Source of the DNA: Comamonas avium | Lineage (GTDB): Bacteria; Pseudomonadota; Gammaproteobacteria; Burkholderiales; Burkholderiaceae_C | Reading direction: 5' to 3' | Length of the DNA stretch: 56,479 nucleotides | Assembly (NCBI RefSeq): GCF_014836675.1 | Contig: NZ_JACSQK010000001.1 | Location: 33,082-89,560, forward strand | Shown: positions 51,294-56,479 of the stretch, piece after piece | How positions within the stretch are numbered: position 1 is the first letter of the stretch | Layout: every line of letters begins with the position of its first letter | Translations under genes and position numbers: made by a program | Notes under the pieces: model-generated | The model's database searches: none | What the model saw: only the letters and a program-made list of their open reading frames with translations | Told to the model about the DNA's origin: nothing

Positions 51294-51848
51294 TTACACG
51301 CGCTTGCGGTATTCGCCAGTGCGGGTGTCGATTTCGATCTTGTCTTCCTGGGCCACGAACAAAGGCACAGCCACTTCAAAACCGGTAGCAATCTTGGCAG
51401 GCTTGAGCACCTTGCCGGAAGTGTCGCCCTTGACGGCTGGCTCAGTCCAGGTGATTTCGCGCACCACAGTGGTAGGCAGCTCGCAGGAGATGGCCTTGCC
51501 GTCATAGAACACGACTTCAGCTTCCATGCCGTCTTCCAGGTAGTTGATGGCGTCGCCCATGTTGGCGGCTTCCACTTCGTACTGGTTGAACTCGGAGTCC
51601 ATCCACACGTACATGGGGTCCGCGAAGTAGGAGTAAGTGCAGTCCTTCTTTTCCAGGATCACGTTGTCGATCTTGTCGTCGGCCTTGAACACGTTTTCTG
51701 TGCCGAAGTTGCCGATCAGGGACTTGAGCTTCATGCGCACAGTGGCTGCACCGCGGCCGCCACGAGCGTATTCGGTCTTCAGAACGATCATGGGGTCCTT
51801 GCCGTGCATGATCACGTTGCCGGCACGGATTTCTTGTGCGATTTTCAT
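51294..51848 (-). CDS. efp: Elongation factor P
   Basis: The 184-residue protein has three beta-barrel domains. [19 protein letters not shown] opens domain I, and the tip loop reads [15 protein letters not shown], which places Arg at position 32. This is the arginine-type EF-P that EarP rhamnosylates. Lysine-type EF-P (EpmA/EpmB) has Lys there. EF-P relieves ribosome stalling at proline runs. [24 protein letters not shown] sequence (here [20 protein letters not shown]) and the final TGEYRKRV are typical. earP lies upstream. Confidence 0.96.
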   Translation of the reverse strand: MKIAQEIRAGNVIMHGKDPMIVLKTEYARGGRGAATVRMKLKSLIGNFGTENVFKADDKIDNVILEKKDCTYSYFADPMYVWMDSEFNQYEVEAANMGDAINYLEDGMEAEVVFYDGKAISCELPTTVVREITWTEPAVKGDTSGKVLKPAKIATGFEVAVPLFVAQEDKIEIDTRTGEYRKRV

Positions 51849-52008
51849 AGCTTGCTTAGCTGGTTGGGTTGAAGCCGCTCAACACAGCAGGCAAGCATGT
51901 CGCTTTTGAAAGCGTAAAAGCCTGCCGCATGTTCCGCGGCGGGAGCCGTCCAAAACGCCGTAGCTGCACACGTGGGTGGCAGCCGATCAGGAGGGCAAAA
52001 CCGAGATT

Positions 52009-53112
52009 TTAGCTTTTTTCTGCCACAAACTGTTGTAGCTGAGCGATCAAGTCGTTTTGTGTCAGTAATTTTTCTCGTGCTTGCAGGGCGCAGGCATGCC
52101 ATTCCTGCAGTAATGCAGGGGTGATTGTGGGCAGTGTGGCGGCATCTGTCAGGCCGTTCCAGGCATGGTGAAAGCTGCGCAAACTGGCAGGAGCCTGCAG
52201 CCAGTCCAGAAAAGCATCGAGCTTGGCATGGTGGGCGTTGTCATCTTGCGGGTAGATATGCCAGACAAAGGGCTGGCCCGCCCACAGTGCCCGGACGAGC
52301 GAATCTTCCCCGCGCACCAGATTCAAATCACAGGCCCACAGCATCTCGTCAAAAGCCACTTGCGTGCGTACGGGTAAATAGACGGGATGCAGGCGCTGGG
52401 CACTGTCCAGTGCCTTGACGGCAGCCGCAGCACGCCCCGGCGTGACCAGCAAGCGTGGAGCGAACCCGGGGCTGGGGGTGGCCAGTTGCTGCAGCAGCGC
52501 GGGAAGCGCGGGTGGTTCGTAGCAAAACAGAGAAATGGCATGGTCGTCACTGCGCACGCCATGCTGCGCGCGCCATGTGGTGCGGTCAAAGTTGGCCTGT
52601 CGGGTGTGCAGCTGTTGCTCGCGTATCAAACCGCCTGTACGGACGGTAAACCCCGGATAGAAGAACCAGCGGGTCATGCCTGCGGCGGGTCCGGACATGA
52701 TCAGCGAGGGCAGGCGGTGACAGCGCTCTACATAGTCTTCGGCAGACAGATACTCCAAATTCACCAGCACAGGCAGGCGTGCTCCCACTGCCGGGCATTG
52801 CGCATGGCGTTGTGCCAAAGCATGCAGATAAGGTGCAGGCGCTTCACAGCCAAACGCTTCAATGACGACATCGGCGTGTGTGTCGGCGTCGGTTGCTGCG
52901 TCATAAGGCAGGATGCTGACATTCTGTGCACCCTGTGGCGCCATCCATGCCAGAGCCGATGCATCGTCAGTGCGCAGCCTGACGTAGGCGCCACGTGCGC
53001 CCAGCTCTGCCGCAAGACGCCAGCACACACCAATATCTCCATAGTTGTCGATCACCTGACAAAAAATATCCCAGCGCTGGGCGGGCATGAAGCGGGGTGT
53101 TGCAGTGGGCAT
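52009..53112 (-). CDS. earP: EarP, EF-P arginine rhamnosyltransferase
   Basis: The protein has 367 residues from the ATG at 53112. WDIFCQVIDNYGDIGVCWRL near the start contains the two Asp residues of the EarP active site; VNLEYLSAEDYVERCHRLPS and RGEDSLVRALWAGQPFVWHI carry the dTDP-rhamnose and catalytic Glu region. EarP transfers rhamnose to Arg32 of EF-P. Start choice is uncertain: ATG at 53220, 53112 or 53088, none with a good ribosome site. The family begins just before WDIFC, so 53112 or 53088 is favoured. efp is downstream on the same strand, 160 bp away. Confidence 0.9.
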   Translation of the reverse strand: MPTATPRFMPAQRWDIFCQVIDNYGDIGVCWRLAAELGARGAYVRLRTDDASALAWMAPQGAQNVSILPYDAATDADTHADVVIEAFGCEAPAPYLHALAQRHAQCPAVGARLPVLVNLEYLSAEDYVERCHRLPSLIMSGPAAGMTRWFFYPGFTVRTGGLIREQQLHTRQANFDRTTWRAQHGVRSDDHAISLFCYEPPALPALLQQLATPSPGFAPRLLVTPGRAAAAVKALDSAQRLHPVYLPVRTQVAFDEMLWACDLNLVRGEDSLVRALWAGQPFVWHIYPQDDNAHHAKLDAFLDWLQAPASLRSFHHAWNGLTDAATLPTITPALLQEWHACALQAREKLLTQNDLIAQLQQFVAEKS

Positions 53113-53228
53113 GGCTGTGTCAAAAAGATCCGCAATAGTGCGGGCGGGCGATGGTAGCGCAGGCGGGTCAGTGCACGAGGCTGTGCGTGATTGCTGCAGA
53201 CGCGGCAGCTTTTTGTGCATAACAAAGA

Positions 53229-53263
53229 CCGCTAGCGCAGGCAGCTATTTATTTGAAATAGCA
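53229..53263. repeat. Partial nested-hairpin repeat remnant
   Basis: GCTAGCGCAGGCAGCTATTT followed by ATTTGAAATAGC contains the GCTAGCGC and GCAGCT blocks of the repeat arms and a small GCTATTT/AAATAGC hairpin. It is shorter than copies A to C. It lies between earP and uvrC. Confidence 0.45.
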
Positions 53264-53309
53264 CAAAGCGTTTTTGTGCGGGCTTTGCACAAGACGCCAC
53301 AATGCGTGC

Positions 53310-55253
53310 ATGTCTTTTGTTGAGCATTCTCCTGAAATATTGGCCCAGGTTGCGGCTTTGCCGTCGCTGCCTGGCGTGTATCGCTATTTCGATGCGGCCG
53401 ACCAGCTGCTGTACGTGGGCAAGGCGCGCAATCTCAAGCGCCGCGTCAGCAGCTATTTTCAGAAAGACCATGGCGGCACGCGCATTGGGCACATGGTCAG
53501 CAAAATTGCCAGTCTGCAGACCACGGTAGTGCGCTCAGAGGCAGAGGCGCTGCTGCTGGAAAACAACCTCATCAAAACCCAGCACCCCAAGTACAACATT
53601 CTGTTTCGGGATGACAAAAGTTATCCCTATCTCAAGTTGACCGGTGTGTCGGTGCGCGATGGTGATGCAAGCGCCCCCCCGGGCCAGCGCTTTCCGCGCA
53701 TAGCGTATTACCGCGGCAGTACCGACAAGAAGCACCGTTACTTTGGTCCTTACCCCAGTGCATGGGCAGTCAAGGAAAGCATTCAACTGCTGCAAAAAGT
53801 ATTCAGGCTGCGCACCTGTGAAGACACGGTGTTTGCCAACCGCTCTCGTCCTTGCTTGCTCTATCAAATCAAGCGCTGCTCTGCCCCTTGTGTCAATCAC
53901 ATCAGCCCACAGGACTACGCCGTCGATGTGCGCAACGCCGAGGCCATGCTGCGCGGAGAAACGCAGGAGTTGCTGCAGCAAATGGAGGCCCGCATGATGG
54001 CGCATGCGCAAAAGCAGGAGTATGAAAAAGCGGCAGAAATCCGCAATCAAATGTCAGCCCTGTCCACAGTGCTGCACCAGCAGGCGATTGAAACCACCAG
54101 CGATAAAGATGTCGACATCCTGGCCGTCAAGGTGCAAGGTGGACGCGCCTGTGTGAATCTGGCCATGGTGCGCGGTGGCCGGCATCTGGGTGACCGCGCG
54201 TACTTTCCTTCTCAACTGGACGATGCCATGGGTGTTTACCAGCTGGAGGACGAGGTGCTGCAGCAATCGGTAGAGGTACGTGTGCTGGAGGCCTTCTTGG
54301 CGCAGCACTACATTGATGTGCCCATCCCGCCTGTGCTGGTCATGAGTGAGGCAGTCGATGTGCTGTTGATTCAGGCGCTGTCAGCCCAGGCTGGTTACAA
54401 GATCACGGCGGTGCAGCAGCCCCGTGAGCAGCGTCGCATCTGGCTGGAGATGGCAGAGCAAAATGCCGCCATTCAGCTGGCACGTTTGCTGGCCGAGGAG
54501 GGCTCGCAGCAGGCGCGTACGCGCGCACTGGCCGAGGCACTGGATTTGCCGCAGGAACGCCTGGATGAACTCACGATCGAGTGCTTTGACATTTCGCACA
54601 CGGCAGGTGAGAGCACACAGGCTTCGTGCGTGGTGTTTCACCACCACAAGATGCAAAACAGCGAATATCGCCGCTTCAACATCACAGGCATTACCCCAGG
54701 AGATGACTATGCCGCCATGCGCCAGGTGCTGACGCGGCGTTACCAGCCTGTGGCAGAAGCCTTGCAGGCCGCCGGCGGTGCAGAGCCTGAGCGCGGTGCA
54801 CCCCGTTTGCCTGATCTGGTCTTGGTGGACGGAGGTAAGGGGCAGGTCAGCATGGCGCGCGAAGTATTTACCCAGCTGGGACTGGACTTGTCCCGGATTG
54901 CGGGTGTTGAAAAAGGTGAAGGCCGCAAAGTCGGCCTGGAAGAGCTGGTGTTTGCCGATGGCCGCCCTAAAGTCTATTTGGGGCACGACTCGGCAGCCTT
55001 GATGCTGATTGCCCAGATTCGTGACGAGGCACACCGGTTTGCCATTACGGGCATGCGTGCACAGCGCGCCAAGGTGCGTACAGGGCAAAGCACTCTGGAG
55101 GACATTGCAGGTGTCGGCCCCAAGCGTCGCGCCCGCTTGTTGCAGCGATTTGGCGGGGTGCGTGGTGTGACCAACGCCAGCATCGAAGATCTGATGACGG
55201 TAGACGGTATTTCTGCCAGTTTGGCTGATGATATTTACCGCGCATTGCATTGA
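53310..55253 (+). CDS. uvrC: Excinuclease ABC subunit C
   Basis: The protein has 647 residues from the ATG at 53310. The GIY-YIG nuclease (about 15-100) has [20 protein letters not shown] and [20 protein letters not shown], and cuts 3' of the lesion. A UVR motif lies in [20 protein letters not shown]. The RNase H-like nuclease has [20 protein letters not shown] and [19 protein letters not shown], and cuts 5'. Helix-hairpin-helix repeats end it ([19 protein letters not shown]). Twelve earlier in-frame codons are not family-like. pgsA follows, the common order. Confidence 0.96.
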   Translation: MSFVEHSPEILAQVAALPSLPGVYRYFDAADQLLYVGKARNLKRRVSSYFQKDHGGTRIGHMVSKIASLQTTVVRSEAEALLLENNLIKTQHPKYNILFRDDKSYPYLKLTGVSVRDGDASAPPGQRFPRIAYYRGSTDKKHRYFGPYPSAWAVKESIQLLQKVFRLRTCEDTVFANRSRPCLLYQIKRCSAPCVNHISPQDYAVDVRNAEAMLRGETQELLQQMEARMMAHAQKQEYEKAAEIRNQMSALSTVLHQQAIETTSDKDVDILAVKVQGGRACVNLAMVRGGRHLGDRAYFPSQLDDAMGVYQLEDEVLQQSVEVRVLEAFLAQHYIDVPIPPVLVMSEAVDVLLIQALSAQAGYKITAVQQPREQRRIWLEMAEQNAAIQLARLLAEEGSQQARTRALAEALDLPQERLDELTIECFDISHTAGESTQASCVVFHHHKMQNSEYRRFNITGITPGDDYAAMRQVLTRRYQPVAEALQAAGGAEPERGAPRLPDLVLVDGGKGQVSMAREVFTQLGLDLSRIAGVEKGEGRKVGLEELVFADGRPKVYLGHDSAALMLIAQIRDEAHRFAITGMRAQRAKVRTGQSTLEDIAGVGPKRRARLLQRFGGVRGVTNASIEDLMTVDGISASLADDIYRALH

Positions 55254-55328
55254 TGCTTGGCTACCTACGCAGTTTTACCAAGTGCACGCTTGCGTTCAAA
55301 GTGCGTCAGGCGTGACACAATCGCGCCC

Positions 55329-55898
55329 ATGTTCTTCACCATTCCCACCTTGATGACCTGGACGCGCATTGTCGCGATCCCCTTGATCGTCGGGGTGTTC
55401 TACGCGCCATTCCCTCCCGAAACTCGCAACCTGATTGCGGCGTTGATGTTCATCGTCTTTGCGGCGACAGACTGGCTGGATGGCTTTTTAGCGCGGCGCT
55501 TGAACCAGACTTCCTCGTTTGGAGCCTTTCTGGATCCTGTGGCAGACAAGTTTCTGGTGTGCGCTTCGTTGCTGGTGCTGGTGCATTTGCAGCGTGCCGA
55601 TGTATTTGTGGCGTTGATCATCATTGGCCGCGAAATCGCAATCTCTGCTTTGCGTGAATGGATGGCACAGATTGGCGCCAGCAAGAGTGTGGCTGTGCAC
55701 ATGCTGGGCAAGCTCAAGACGACGGTGCAAATGGTGGCAATTCCCTTCATGTTGTATGACGGCGTATTGTTTGGCGTAGTGGATACCCGCTTGTGGGGAC
55801 AAATCCTGATTTGGATTGCCGCTGTGCTGACCGTTTGGTCCATGGTGTATTACTTGCAAAAAGCAATTCCAGAGATTCGCAGCCGCGTCAAGCACTAG
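55329..55898 (+). CDS. pgsA: PgsA, phosphatidylglycerophosphate synthase
   Basis: The 189-residue membrane enzyme has about five to six helices. The CDP-alcohol phosphatidyltransferase motif is complete: AATDWLDGFLARRLNQTSSF continuing to GAFLDPVADK, with all four Asp residues, DG, AR and G in place. It makes phosphatidylglycerol phosphate from CDP-diacylglycerol and glycerol 3-phosphate. MFFTIPTLMTWTRIVAIPLI is the usual start; the open frame before it has no match. It follows uvrC by 75 bp. Confidence 0.95.
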   Translation: MFFTIPTLMTWTRIVAIPLIVGVFYAPFPPETRNLIAALMFIVFAATDWLDGFLARRLNQTSSFGAFLDPVADKFLVCASLLVLVHLQRADVFVALIIIGREIAISALREWMAQIGASKSVAVHMLGKLKTTVQMVAIPFMLYDGVLFGVVDTRLWGQILIWIAAVLTVWSMVYYLQKAIPEIRSRVKH

Positions 55899-55918
55899 CT
55901 CGCATCGCACAACGCAAG

Positions 55919-55949
55919 AGCGCCAAGGACACACCTTTGGCGCTTTTTT
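55919..55949 (+). terminator. Terminator after pgsA
   Basis: AGCGCCAA and TTGGCGCT form an 8-bp stem with a 10-base loop, followed by a T6 tract, 20 bp past the stop codon. Confidence 0.88.
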
Positions 55950-56091
55950 GTTGCCTCTATCTGCAGGGCCGTGTAAAAAGTGAACGCTTGCCGCAGATGA
56001 AGCGGTAGATGCATTTGTCAATGCGGAAAGTCACTTCGCGCAAAAGCGGTAAAAAAATCGCTTTTTCGTCAAAATGCCTGGCAAACCTGAC

Positions 56092-56097
56092 TAGAAT
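56092..56097 (+). promoter_or_regulatory. Possible -10 box of the HU gene
   Basis: TAGAAT (5 of 6) is preceded closely by TG, and lies 90 bp before the start codon. No clear -35 is seen. The 288 bp between pgsA and this gene otherwise show only the pgsA terminator and an AAAAGCG/CGCTTTT hairpin at 56042-56065. Confidence 0.4.
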
Positions 56098-56186
56098 CTC
56101 GCCTAACGCTGACAAGCACCATGCGGTGTTGAGTTTCCAACTCTGTCACAAAGGCGCTCCAACAACCATTTCTCGAGAGGCATCTT

Positions 56187-56459
56187 GTGAATAAGACTGA
56201 ACTGATTGAGCACATTGCTAATAACGCCGACATCTCCAAAGCTGCTGCAGCTCGCGCGCTGGAGTCGACGATTGATGCAGTGAAGAAAACCCTCAAAAAG
56301 GGCGGTACAGTTTCTTTGGTAGGTTTTGGTACTTTTGCAGTTGGCAAGCGTGCTGCACGCACTGGCCGTAATCCACGTACCGGTGATGCCATCAAGATCA
56401 AAGCAGCTAAGGTGCCTAAATTCCGTCCAGGTAAGGCACTGAAAGACGCTTTGAACTGA
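56187..56459 (+). CDS. hupB: DNA-binding protein HU
   Basis: The 90-residue protein has the exact HU length. [20 protein letters not shown] begins the helical dimer part. [20 protein letters not shown] and [20 protein letters not shown] form the DNA-embracing arm with the conserved Pro. It bends and compacts DNA as a dimer. The start is GTG at 56187, after GAGAGG with correct spacing; the family start fits exactly. The window ends 20 bp after its stop codon. Confidence 0.95.
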   Translation: MNKTELIEHIANNADISKAAAARALESTIDAVKKTLKKGGTVSLVGFGTFAVGKRAARTGRNPRTGDAIKIKAAKVPKFRPGKALKDALN

Positions 56460-56479
56460 TCAAGGTTTTAACAGTGGGG

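Overview
This 56.5 kb window is chromosomal DNA from a betaproteobacterium of the order Burkholderiales, most likely family Comamonadaceae and plausibly Comamonas. This is an inference from gene content and synteny (phaR-rimO, efp-earP, uvrC-pgsA, ispD-ispF, an envZ/ompR-type pair, a Bug-family binding protein, DUF3149 and DUF2721 proteins), not from a database search. I see no insertion sequence, prophage, integrase, CRISPR array or rRNA. I annotate 51 protein genes and three tRNA genes. They are densely packed and mostly housekeeping, with a few accessory modules.

Layout. 1-200: two identical tRNA-Asn genes. 270-9.1 kb: small membrane proteins, the argP/argO amino-acid export pair, metQ, serB, a Bug-type binding protein and a CbiM-like permease. 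9.2-16.5 kb: mfd, ispD-ispF and an OmpR/EnvZ-type two-component system. 16.7-21.8 kb: a SIMPL protein, 3-hydroxybutyrate dehydrogenase, an alpha/beta hydrolase, relA and tRNA-Val. 22-24.8 kb: a chemoreceptor-like protein without the signalling tip, followed by an HD-GYP protein with a damaged HD motif. 25.2-33.3 kb: the most distinctive block. A TRAP transporter (dctPQM) with a sigma-54 promoter and a GntR regulator sit next to a divergent operon of pxpA, a pxpB-pxpC fusion and a biotin carboxylase fused to a biotin carrier domain. 33.4-37.9 kb: a lipid A phosphoethanolamine transferase operon with diacylglycerol kinase, divergent from its likely two-component regulator; the space between holds direct repeats typical of this regulator class. 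37.9-38.2 kb: two tandem glutamine-rich microproteins. 38.7-42 kb: phaR, rimO, a carboxymuconolactone decarboxylase-family protein and HdeD. 42.1-47 kb: a complete branched-chain amino-acid ABC transporter (livKHMGF). 47.1-56.5 kb: putA, efp with its rhamnosyltransferase earP, uvrC, pgsA and an HU protein.

How the parts fit. The biotin carboxylase-carrier protein and the PxpBC fusion together carry every domain of urea carboxylase, and PxpA supplies a hydrolase. The block therefore looks like a dissociated ATP-, biotin- and bicarbonate-dependent system for opening a lactam or amide, next to an importer and a regulator. EptA releases diacylglycerol when it modifies lipid A, and DgkA, 11 bp downstream, recycles it. 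EF-P carries Arg32, the residue EarP modifies. PhaR and 3-hydroxybutyrate dehydrogenase point to polyhydroxybutyrate metabolism. A long nested-hairpin repeat family lies at gene ends in at least three places.
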